Shown here piece after piece: positions 46,624 through 56,004 of a stretch of DNA of 64,000 nucleotides (position 1 is its first letter; each line of letters begins with the position of its first letter). The stretch spans positions 656,933 to 720,932 of the forward strand of contig NW_005201792.1 in assembly GCF_000372725.1 (NCBI RefSeq). The letters run 5' to 3'. The notes beneath the pieces are model-generated. The model was not told where the DNA came from, searched no databases, and saw only the letters and a list, made by a program, of their open reading frames with translations. Source of the DNA: Emiliania huxleyi CCMP1516. Lineage: Eukaryota > Haptophyta > Isochrysidales > Noelaerhabdaceae. The position numbers were made by a program, and so were the translations under genes.

Positions 46624-49301
46624 CTACTCGTGGCCGTTCGCTGCGGCCGCGGCTGATGGTCTGATCAGCTCTGCCAGCTGGCCCCGCATCGCCTCGTAAA
46701 ACTTGTGGTACGTCATGAGGTCGCCCTGCCCGCGCCGCCAGTCGACCAGGTGGAGGCCCGGCGCGATTGCAAACACCTGGATCGTGCAGCCGAGCGGGCC
46801 GCGCTCGCTCTCGGTCGCAACCTTGATCTTGAAGGAGCGCGCCACAACCTTGTGCGGCACTCGCGCCGCGTCGAGCACCTGCACCAGCCTCGCGAGGATA
46901 GCGTCCGCGGGCGCGTCGGAGTGGAAGCGCGTGTGCCGCTTGACCAGCCCGCTGCCCTGGTCCAGCCGCGGCGTGAGGCGCGGCGTGAGGTCGAGCGCGC
47001 CGCACATGGCGATGAGCTCGAACGCGTTCATGTGCGGCGGCGCTGCCTCCGCCGCCGCCTGCGCCGCCCCCGGCTGCGCCTCCTCCGCCAGCGCGTCGTC
47101 GTCGACCTCTTCGAACGAGTTGGCCGCCACGAGCGCGAGGGCGGGGCCCGGCTCGGACGCCTCGTCGGCGATGCCGCCGCCCTCGGCGAACCAGGCAGAC
47201 TGCTTGATCTTTGCGATGGACGCCCTCTTGTCGGGGGAAGGGACGAGGATGGAGGTGAGCAGGCAGCGGACCGGGGGCGAGAACCAGGCGGGGAAGGAGT
47301 AGTCGGCGCGGACGATGCGCCGGAAGAGAGCCGCCATCGTGGGCTCCTGGAGAGAGAGAGGGAGAGGGCCGGGGACGGGGGAGGGGGGGTGTGGGGAGGG
47401 GGGGGTGGGGGGGGGGAGGGTGGCGACGGGGGTTCTGCTCTGAGGCTGCGCCGGGAGGCACGGGGCGAGGCTGTGGGCAGGCGGGGAGGCGGCGGGGGCG
47501 GCGGGCAGGGCGGGGGGCGGTAGGGGCGGCGGGATAGGGGCAGGGGGCGTGGGGAGAGGGGCAGGGGGCGGCGGGAGAGGGGCAGGGGGCGGGGAAGGGG
47601 CCCCGCGCACGTCGAACGGGAGGAAGCCCGCAAGGAGGACGTACCTGCAGAAATTAATAACAGTAATTAATAATGATTGCAAGGAGGACGTACCTGTGCG
47701 TCGAGGTGGGGAGGTGCGAGCAGTCGAGTGTGCCGCGTCGAGGGGTGAGACGCGACTCTTCAACTATTCCTCTTCAGCGCTGCTCACGGCAGGGGGGGCG
47801 GCGAGGGCGGCGAGGACACGGCCCCAGAGCCACATCTCGGCTGATCTCGGCGCACAGAATGACGCCGCACGACCAGACGTCCGCCAGGAAGCCGTCGTAG
47901 CCGTGGTCAGCGAGCACCTGAGGTGTTGTTCAATGATGTATTATTACAGCAACCGTCGCACAGCTTAGCCGTCGTACCCGTGGCGAGCGAGCACCTAGCG
48001 GCCGCCCGGGCACGTCTGGGACGCGTCCCTCTTCGGCTCTCGGGCGGTGCGAGCGCCCGTCGCGGGCGGGGCGGAGGGGGCGGAGGGGGCGGAGGGGGCA
48101 GAGGGGGCAGAGGGGCGGGGCGGAGGGGCGGGGCGGAGCCTCAGGCGCAACGTAGTTTGGCGTGCCGCAAGTGGTGTGCAGCAGCGTGCTCGAGCCTGCT
48201 CACACACAAGGCCGCCGTCAGCCAGCCCGCCGCTCCCTGGGGCTGTCCCCCTCGCCGCAGCGCCGCGCCGAGCCCCTCGCAGCCGTAGAGGGCCGAGAGC
48301 CCAAAGTCCGAGATCTTGAGCACGGCGTGCTCGTCGAGGAGCAAGTTCTCCTACTTAAAATTAATTAACTATTAGTATTATTAACAATAATGGCGTGCTC
48401 GTCGAGGAGCAAGTTCTCCTACAGCGGAGAGGGCACGGGCTCGGCCGCAAGCGGCCGCTCGGCCGACCACTCAGGCAGCAGCTGCGCCGGCTTGAGGTCG
48501 CGGTGGCAGACGCCTTGCCGGTGGCAGTACTCGACTCCTGCAGCAGGACTTGCCGAGGCTGAGGGCAGGGTGCAGGGCCGCACTCTGCCGGCGGCAAGCC
48601 CTCGCGCCGCAGATCAGCTGGCGAAAGTAGGCGCGCGCGGTGGGCTCGTCGAACCGGCCGGTGGAGACGATCTTGTCGAAGAGCTCGCCGCCCGTGACGA
48701 GCTCGAGGACGATGAAGATGCGGGTGCGCGAGGCGAGCACCTGCGGCGCGGCGGCTGGTGGTCGTGGGATGCGGCGAGGGAAGCCGAGAGAAGGCAAGAG
48801 AAGGCGAGAGAAGGCGGCGACGGCAGCGGTGGCAGCGGCGGCAGCGCTGCTGGTGGCGGCGCTGGCGGTGGTGGCACTAATGGCGGACGCTGCGGCAAAG
48901 CGTCGGCGTCAGCAGGCAGAGAGGGCGCGATGGGCGAGCCTCGATCAAGTTGACGACGTGCCGCTGCTTGACCATCTTCATCACGGCAATCTCCTTTTTG
49001 ATTTGCTCGCCCATCGCTTGCTTCGCCACCTGCGCCATGGGCAGTGGCTCGGGAAGCATCGAAGGGCGACGAGCAGATCGGCGCTTTCAAGCTTGCGCCT
49101 TCTCCTTGTCGAGAATCTTGATCGCCACCTTCTCTCCGGTCTCAGTGTTGACTGCAAACTTTACCCTGTTGATGGGCGGGCGTGGCTCTCAGAGGATTCT
49201 CGCGGTCTGCACCGTGGTGGTGGCCGGGCGAGAGCGCACTTGCCAAATGTGCCCTCGCCAAGAGTTCTTCCAATCTCGTACTTGCCGACCCGCTTCACCA
49301 T
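46624..49301 (-). CDS. CIPK/SnRK3-type serine/threonine kinase with NAF motif
   Basis: About ten short exons from the ATG at 49301 to the stop at 46624. Exon 1 gives MVKRVGKYEIGRTLGEGTFG (Gly loop). Later exons give VKFAVNTETGEKVAIKILDK (catalytic Lys), QIKKEIAVMKMVKQRHVVNL, FIVLELVTGGELFDKIVSTG, CHRDLKP (catalytic loop), ENLLLDEHAVLKISDFGLSA (DFG), LHTTCGTPNYVAPE, GYDGFLADVWSCGVIL, YVLLAGFLPFDV and FSPPVRCLLTSILVPSPDKR. The C-terminal part has the NAF/FISL motif MNAFELIAMCGALDL, by which CIPKs bind calcineurin-B-like Ca sensors, and a PPI-like region with TRFHSDAPADAILARL, IKVATESERG and VDWRRGQGDLMTYHKFYEAM. It is therefore probably a Ca-controlled kinase. Three acceptors are duplicated (next entries), so exact exon choice is open. 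Confidence 0.88.
47630..47696 (-). repeat. 18-base duplication of a CIPK acceptor/exon edge
   Basis: GCAAGGAGGACGTACCTG at 47630-47647 and 47679-47696, separated by a 31-base A/T-rich filler. On the coding strand it is CAG/GTACGTCCTCCTTGC, the start of the exon encoding YVLLAGF. Confidence 0.85.
47891..47996 (-). repeat. 29-base imperfect duplication of a CIPK acceptor/exon edge
   Basis: GCCGTCGTAGCCGTGGTCAG with CGAGCACCT at 47891-47919 and a near copy at 47968-47996, with about 48 bases between. On the coding strand: AG/GTGCTCGC...CACGGCTACGACGGC (HGYDG). Confidence 0.8.
48324..48422 (-). repeat. 31-base perfect duplication of a CIPK acceptor/exon edge
   Basis: GGCGTGCTCGTCGAGGAGCA with AGTTCTCCTAC at 48324-48354 and 48392-48422, separated by 37 bases consisting almost only of A and T. 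On the coding strand: GTAG/GAGAACTTGCTCCTCGAC, encoding ENLLLDEHA. Confidence 0.9.
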
Positions 49302-49530
49302 AGGCTCCTCTGGGTGCAGAGGGCACAGCTAGAGCCTCCCACAGTTATGGAATCTGTAGATGCCAACAGCCGGCGTCCGGGAAGACGGCGTCGCTGTCCC
49401 TTGTCGGAGACAGTCGACGAAATTTTTTTCCGGCGTGGATTTTTCGCCGCCGCTTCGGTTTCTTTCTACTCCTTTTGCACGCCGCTGCAACACGGACGCC
49501 GCGGCCCATCAGCCTTGGATTGCAGCTTGG
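49302..49530. promoter_or_regulatory. Candidate bidirectional promoter between CIPK and EH-domain gene
   Basis: 229 bases between two divergent ATGs (49301 minus, 49531 plus). Contains AAATTTTTTTC and TTTTTCGCCG patches. No specific motif recognised; call based on spacing. Confidence 0.35.
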
Positions 49531-52144
49531 ATGGACGCCTTTGACGCCGCCTTCGGGCCGGCACCGGCCGCACCGCCCGCTCCTGCCGGCGACGCCTTCG
49601 CCGACGCCTTCGGCTCGGCGCCGGCGCCGGCGGCGCCGCAGCCAGCTGCGACTGCTGCCGCAGCGCCCGACGACGCCTTCGCTTCCGCATTCGGGCCGCC
49701 TCCGCCCGCCGTCGACGCGGATCCCTTCGCCGCTCTCGGCGCCGCGGCGAGCTCCGCGCCCTCGGGCGAGCGCGATAGCATCGCCGCCGGGGAGTCGTCG
49801 CCATTTTCCTGCGCATTTGGCACGCCGGCATCCACGCCAGCCGCTGCTCCTGCCTCTGCTGCGGACGACGCCTTTGCGTGCGCGTTCGCATCCACGGCTG
49901 CTGCCCCGTCCGTCGCGCCTGCCGCCGCCCCGCTGCTCGATCTCTCTCCCGAAGCGCTGGTCAGCACGCCTTCCGGCCCAGCGGAGCACGCTGCTGCTCT
50001 CGCCGGCGGACCGCTCGGCAGCCTTGCGGCGAGCGGGCCGCAGCAGGCTCCGCTCGCCTCAATCCCCGCCACCCCGGCGACCGACAGCCCGATGGGAGAC
50101 CTTCTGGGCCTGGAGCTCGCTCCGACCCCCGCAGCAGCCACCGGCGCAGCAGCCACCGGCGCAGCAGCCACCGGCGCAGCAGCCACCGGCCTCGGGCCGG
50201 GCGGCGCGGCTCCTCTTGGCGCGGATGGCGCTCTGTCGACGCCGCTCGCCGCGCCGGTCGCCGCGCCGGCCGCAGCAGCGCCGTCCTTTGCGACCGCGGC
50301 GGAGGACAGCCTAGCGAAACTCCTCGGCACGACGCCCACACGTGCCGCCGCGCCGCCCGCCGCGCCGCCCGCCGGACCAGCCGTGCCTGCCGCCGCGCCC
50401 GCCGTGCCTGCCGCCGCGCCCGCCGTGCCTGCCGCCGCGCCCGCCGTGCCTGCCGCGGCACCGCCCGCTGCATCCTCCTCCGCCTCGTCCAACGTGCCGC
50501 CGCCAACCTCATCGTCCAGTGCGCCCGCGCTGCCCGCGCTGTCCGCGCCGTTGCCGCCCCTGGATTCGGAGGCATTTGCGGAAACCGGTTTCGTCGCGGA
50601 GGCGGGGTTCGACGGTGGGTTCGACGGTGGCGGCTTTGGGGACGGAGGCTTTGCCGCTACGCCAGCTGCCGCGCCGTTCGAGGATGGCGGCTTCGGCGAC
50701 GGTGACTTTGGCGGCGGCGGCTTCGGCGGCGGCGGCTTCGACGGCGGCGATGGCTTCGGCGGCGATGGCTTCGGCAGCGGCAGCGGTGAGGGCGGTAGCG
50801 GCTTCGGTGGCGGCTTTGGTGGTGGTGGTGAGGGCGGCGGCGGCTTTGAGGCCGGGGACGGCTTCGGCGACGGCGGTTTTGGCGGTAGTGATGGTGATGG
50901 CGGCGGCTTCGGCGGCGGCTTCGGCGGCGGCGGCTTCGGCGGCGGCTTCGGCGGCGGGGATTTCGCCGCTGCGCCAGCCGCTGCGCCGCCTGCAGCTGCT
51001 TTTGGAAGCGCTAGCGACGACAACAACGGCACGCGCGGGCAGGGCTCCTCCACGCGTCGCACCCGCTCCGCCACGCGCGGCGCTGTGACCGTCTCGGCGC
51101 TTCGGGCCGACGAGCGCGCAAAGTACACCCAGGTGTTTCGCGGCTTCAGCAAGGGGGCGGACGGCAGAGTGGGCGGCGCAGAGACGCGCGCCTTCATGGC
51201 TCGCTCCAAGCTCCCGCCGCACGAGATCGACGCCATCGTGGCGATCGCGGACGTCGACCGCTCTGGGCTGCTCGACGAGGACGAGTTTTGCGTCGCGATG
51301 CACCTCGTCACAAAGCGCAAGAAGGGGGAGCCGCTCCCCCCCCCGCCGGCCGGCGGCGGCGCGGGCGGCGCGGGCGCGGCGCGCGAGCTGCGCGCGGAGC
51401 GGGCGAGGCTCGGCGCGGCGGAGGAGGCGCTCGCCGAGGCGCAGAGGGACCGCGAGAAGACGGCGGTGGAGGCGGCGGGTCTGCGAAAGGAGGTCGAGCT
51501 CGTGCGCGTCCGGCGCGCGGCGTACGGAAAAGAGCAGCGCGAGTGCGTGCGGCAGCTGGAGTCGGCACAGGCGCAGGCGGCCGAGTACGGCGCCGAGCTG
51601 TCCGAGAAGCGCGCCGAGCTGGCGGCGCTGCAGTCCTCCCTCGACACGCTCGCGTCCGACGTGGCCGCCGCAGAGGAGCGCGTGCGCGCCAAGCTGCGGG
51701 CGATGGACTCGGAGCAGGCGGAGGAGGCCTCGCGCGAGGAGGGGACGGCGCTCAAGGAGAAGCAGCTCGCCCTCCTCGAGGAGGGGCTGGCCTCCTCGCG
51801 CCGCACGGCGCCCGCGACGCGTCGAGGCCGCGCCGCCCACGTCCACGCTCCACGCTCCACGACACTCTTGTAGGCGCCTGCGCGCGTCGAGCTCGCGCAG
51901 CTACGGGCGGAGGGGCCGCTGCTCCGCCAGCCGGCCGAGTCCGCCACGTCGTCGAAGAGCTTTGCGCGCGTCAGCTCCGTCTCCACTTCGTCGGCGGAGC
52001 TCGTGGCGGCCGACGGCGAGCTCGACGAGGGCGTCTTCATCAAGGGCTCGCTCACCGAGGGCCGCTGCGCCGCTCCCTCCGAGCTCGCCTCGCCGGCGCG
52101 GTCCCCGCCGCTGGCGGCGACTCCCGCCACGAACCCGGCGGCGA

Positions 52145-52194
<50 letters not shown>

Positions 52195-53036
52195 AGCGGC
52201 GATCGCTCGGCCGGGGCGGGCGAGGCGGGCGGCGCCACGCAGGGCGTGCCGCCGTCTCTCGAATGCGTCGACCCGACGTCGCCGCTGAGCTCAAACGAGA
52301 CGGTGACGCCCTCCCTCTTCTCGCCGCTGCCGCCGTCCGCGCTGCAGGAGGGTTGGTTCGAGGCGTCGGACGAGCACGGGCGCGTCTACTACTACAACGA
52401 GTCGGGCGAGACGACGTGGGAGCCGCCGCTCGCCCAGCCGCGCGAGGGCGTGGGCGGCGAGGCGGGGGCGGCGGAGGAGGAGGAGGAGGAGGTCGACCAG
52501 GAGGCGGTCGAGCAGCCTCCGCCCTCCGCCGTCTCGCCTGCCGACGTCACGGGCGGCGACTTCGGGACCGACTTTGGGGGCGACGACGGCGCTTTCGGCG
52601 GCGGCTCTGACGGCGGCGGGGGCGGCGGAGCGTTCGACAATCCGGACGAATTCACAGCAGACGGCGAGTTCGGGGGCGACGCGTTTGGGGGCGAGGACAG
52701 CTTTGGCGGAGGCTTCGACGAGGCTGGAGGCGGCCTCGAGGCACGCCCGCGCCTCCCTCGCCGAGGCGTGTCCTCATCTCCGCCTCAGCGGACCCCTTCT
52801 CGCACCCCTTCTCGTTGTAGGCGCCCGACGGATTCGGGGACGGGTTTAGCGCCGCCGAGCAGGTCGGCGTTGGCGGCGAGCAGGATGGCTTAAGCAACGA
52901 GACGCCGGCCGCCGACCCGCACGCGGAGCTAATCGCGCAGCTGGTGCAGCTCGGCTTCTCGCAGGAGGTTGCGAGAGCGGAGCTGGAGAAGTTTGACTGG
53001 AACGTTGAGTCGGCGGCGAATGCGCTTCTCGGTTAG
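49531..53036 (+). CDS. Ede1/Eps15-like endocytic scaffold: EH domain, coiled coil, WW and UBA domains
   Basis: Three exons in phase (49531 to 51807 or 51813, 51874-52740, 52821-53036), about 1119 aa. The N-terminal 500 residues are Ala/Pro-rich with DAFADAFGSAPAP-type repeats, then Gly/Phe-rich (GGFGGGGFDGGDGFGG). An EH domain (about 520-603) has RAKYTQVFRGFSKGADGRVG, the Ca-loop-like DVDRSGLLDEDEF and CVAMHLVTKRKKG; EH domains bind NPF peptides. A long coiled coil follows (about 617-757, ERARLGAAEEALAEAQRDRE), then a WW domain (about 915-948, LQEGWFEASDEHGRVYYYNE with TTWEPPL) and a C-terminal UBA (AELIAQLVQLGFSQEVARAE). EH + coiled coil + UBA is the Ede1 layout of early endocytosis; the WW domain is an addition. 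Both introns have GC donors. Confidence 0.85.
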
Positions 53037-53313
53037 TCTTGTAGGGGCCCGTGTCGTGACCATTGTCTGTGATTCCCGGATGTCGGCGAGCTGGGGAGGT
53101 CTGGGGAGCTCTTCTGGGAGAGAGGGGGCTCTATCGCCGCCCACTGTCTCAAGGGGTTCTTATCGCGGCCGCCACTGTCTCGCTCGGGCCCGCGCGGGGG
53201 GGGGTCTCGTCCCCCCTCCGACCCGCGTTCTTACTTTAGCGCACATTTTTTGTTGATATACAATTGGGGAGCACGTGTACTCGCGTGACACACGTGAGAG
53301 TATTAGACCACAC

Positions 53314-55493
53314 CTAGCTTCCTCCGCGCAGGCCCGCGAGCGCCTCTAGTACGCCGCGGCGGATCGCCGGCCGCAGCACGAGGTAGCCATGCACCGCGCC
53401 CTCGTGTACCGCGACCCGCAAGCCGGGGCGCGGCGGAGGCGGCGCAGCGCACGGCGGGGGTGGCGCGGCGCGCGGCGAGGGCGGCGCGCTGGCTTGCCTC
53501 CCTCTCGCGGCCTCCTCCGCCTCGAGCGCGCGCTGCACCTCGCCGGAGGGGACGATGGCGTCGCGCTCGGAGAGGAGGACCGCCGCTTCGCAGTCGAGCT
53601 CCGACGGGTGGAGGACGTAGTGCGACCACCAGAACTCGCGCCGGAAGCAGGTCTGCATGCCCGGCTCGGTGGTGATCATGCGGTGGAGGGCGAGCTGGAA
53701 CCACTTGGAGGGGCGCCACCTGTGAGGGGGAACCAAGCTGTGAGGGCCCGCCCGCCAGATGTGTGTCCGACGGAGACGGAACAGAAGACCAGGTGCGGTG
53801 CAGCGCGGGCTGGCGGTAGAGGAAGTTGTAGAGCACGTCTCTCCGGTAGAGCAGGAAGCAGACCTAGCGGTCGATGACTCAGACTCAAGAGTCAAGGATT
53901 AAGCCTCTCCGGTAGAGCAGGAAGCTGACCGGGTCGACGAAGAGCGCCGCGCGCACGAGCTGCGGCCGCGCCTTCAGGAGCGCCGCGAGCGAGGCGGTGC
54001 CCATCGAGTGCGCGACAAACGTGGCCGCGGGAGGGGCCTTGGGCAGCGGCGCGGGCTCGGCGGCCGGCTCGGCGGCGGCCGCCTTGGCGGCGGTCGCCCT
54101 GGCGGCGGCGGGCGGCGCGTGCTGTGCGAGCATCTCCTCGACGGCGGCGGCGAGGGCGGTGGCGGGGAGGGGCGGCGGCGAGGAGAGGGTCGGGACGCCG
54201 AGCGAGCACGAGGGGAAGAGGGGCACGTAGAGGGGCGCCGCGTGCTCGGCGGCGAGGGCGAGGCAGAGGGGCAGGTAGCCGACGATGCCTCCCACGCCGT
54301 GCATCAGCACGATCGGCTCCTGCGCCTCGCCGCCCGCCGCCGCGGCCAGGCGCCAGTACTCGACCCCTCCCGCCGCGAGCCTCTGGAAGCCGCGCAGCGA
54401 GAGGAGCAGCTCGACGAGGCGAGCCGCCGCCAGCGCGCCGACGTAGAAGAGGAGCGGCTTGTGCACCTGAGTTATACCAATCCAGGTCGGTCAGCTATGA
54501 GAAAGACTTGTGCAGCTGGGAGTAATGTGAGATTAGGCTTGTGCAGCTGAGTTATACCAATCCAGGTCGGTCAACTATGAGAAAGACTTGTGCAGCTGGG
54601 AGTAATGTGAGATAGGCTTGTGCAGCTGAGTTATACCAATCCAGGTCGGTCAGCTATGAGAAAGACTTGTGCAGCTGGGAGTAATGTGAGATAGGCTTGT
54701 GCAGCTGAGCCCACGGCGTATGAGCGGTCGGCCGCCTCCGGCCCGATCATCTCGGCGGATCTCGGCGGATCTCGGGGCTATCTCGCCTTCTCGAGTCCTC
54801 CGAGCGTGTGCCGCATGCACGTGAGGGAGGGGTCCGTCCCGCCCGCGTACCGCGCGCCGCGCTTCCGCTCGAGAGCGCGCAAGATGTCCTCCGCCACGCC
54901 GAGCTGCGGCCGCGTCGCCGCCGCCACGTCCACGTTGTAAAGCGTCCACACGATCAGCTGCAGCACGTTGCCTATCGAACAAGTCCCGCACGCGTCCACG
55001 ACGCGTCTAGCGTTCCACTGGCCACGAGCTGCGACGCGCTGCCGGCGCGCGGCTCCCCGCCGGTGGGGCCGACGGGGGAGGCGACCAGCGGGTGCAGCTT
55101 CTGGCGCTCGCGCTCGCCGTCCGGGTCGATGAACCAACCCCGTACCATGTCGTCCACGCTCTCGGCGGGCTCGGCGGTCAGGATGTGCCTCCAGAAGGCC
55201 TGCACCTCGGCCGGGTCGGCCGCCGGGTCGTGCGTCCGGTGGCCGGAGGCGGATCGCGCGCGCAGGAAGCGCCGCACGTGCAGCGCAAAGGCGAGCTCGA
55301 GCAGCGGCCACAGCAGCACGTACAGCGGTAGCAGCAGCCAGAGCCGGCGACCGAGCACCGCGAAGGCCGCATTCATCCAGCCGCCTCTGTCGGCACCCGC
55401 GTCGTCGTCGTCAGAAGCGCTGCGCGCCGCCTCGCACACGCACTCGTCGCGGAGTGGCAGCTCCAGCGGCGGCGGCTGGCTGGTGCGGGCCAT
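53314..55493 (-). CDS. Membrane-associated alpha/beta-hydrolase family protein
   Basis: Multi-exon gene from the ATG at 55493. Exon 1: an acidic stretch then transmembrane segments (LWLLLPLYVLLWPLLELAFA) and DDMVRGWFIDPD. Middle exons: VLQLIVWTLYNVDVAAATRP, then HKPLLFYVGALAAARLVELL, YWRLAAAAGG, PIVLMHGVGGIVGYLPLCLA (oxyanion HGxG), the nucleophile elbow FVAHSMGTASL and LFVDPVCFLLYRRDVLYNFL. Last exon: HRMITTEPGMQTCFRREFWW, VLLSERDAIVP (likely catalytic Asp) and AVHEGAVHGYLVL (likely catalytic His). This layout is shared with fungal and algal membrane-bound alpha/beta hydrolases of unknown substrate, plausibly lipases. Repeats lie at two introns. 53037-53313 to its left contains no gene. Confidence 0.8.
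53839..53929 (-). repeat. 25-base duplication bracketing an intron of the hydrolase gene
   Basis: CTCTCCGGTAGAGCAGGAAG with CAGACC at 53839-53863 and with CTGACC at 53905-53929. On the coding strand the intron begins GTCAGCTTCCTGCTCTACCG and the exon after its CTAG acceptor begins GTCTGCTTCCTGCTCTACCG; splicing at these points gives the family-typical VDPVCFLLYRRD. Confidence 0.85.
54457..54709 (-). repeat. 79-80-base tandem repeat in a hydrolase intron
   Basis: Three full copies (54457, 54537, 54616) and a partial fourth (54695) of a unit with GCTTGTGCAGCTGAGTTATA and CCAATCCAGGTCGGTCAGCT. On the coding strand every copy ends CTCAG followed by (C/G)TGCACAAGCC, the acceptor plus first bases of the exon encoding HKPLLFY. 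Confidence 0.88.
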
Positions 55494-55736
55494 CGAAGTA
55501 GGGAACGCGAGGGGGCCGTGCGAGGACTTCAGTCCGGCGCGAGGCACTTTCACGTACTCGAGTAAACGTGAAATGAGCCCACGGCTCTACTAGGATGTGG
55601 CCTTGAGTTATGTGTACGCCAACTCAGGGTGTGTGGCAGCCAGCTGGCTGTGTGTCTTGTGAGCTTGTTTGTGCCTGTGTGTCGTTCGTGCGTGTCGTCA
55701 TCATCTGTCTTGCGTCCACCCATACCGCGTTGGTGT

Positions 55737-55805
55737 CCACACACTCCTCTCCTTAAAATCCCTGCGTGGTGGCGTGCCGTCCTCCCATCCCTCCCTTGGG
55801 AGGTC
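55737..55805 (-). repeat. Dispersed repeat A, inverted copy
   Basis: Reverse complement of 385-462 (TCCTTAAAATCCCTG, GCCGTCCTCCCATCCCTCCC). The remaining spacer 55494-56004 between the divergent hydrolase and alpha-galactosidase genes holds no gene and should contain both promoters. Confidence 0.6.
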
Positions 55806-56004
55806 GATTTCTTTCTTTCTTTTTATCGCAGCGGTAGACGCGCCCAAAGCCTCCGAATGCAAATAGAGAAAAGAAGAAAAAAAACGGGAGCTGTCCCATC
55901 TCTCGCTTGGCAGGTCACTTTCTTTCTTTTTGTCCAGCGCCAAGGCGCTCCGACAGCGCCCGGGCCAAGCACTAGGAGTTGGCGAGCTCCAACAGCTCAC
56001 CATC

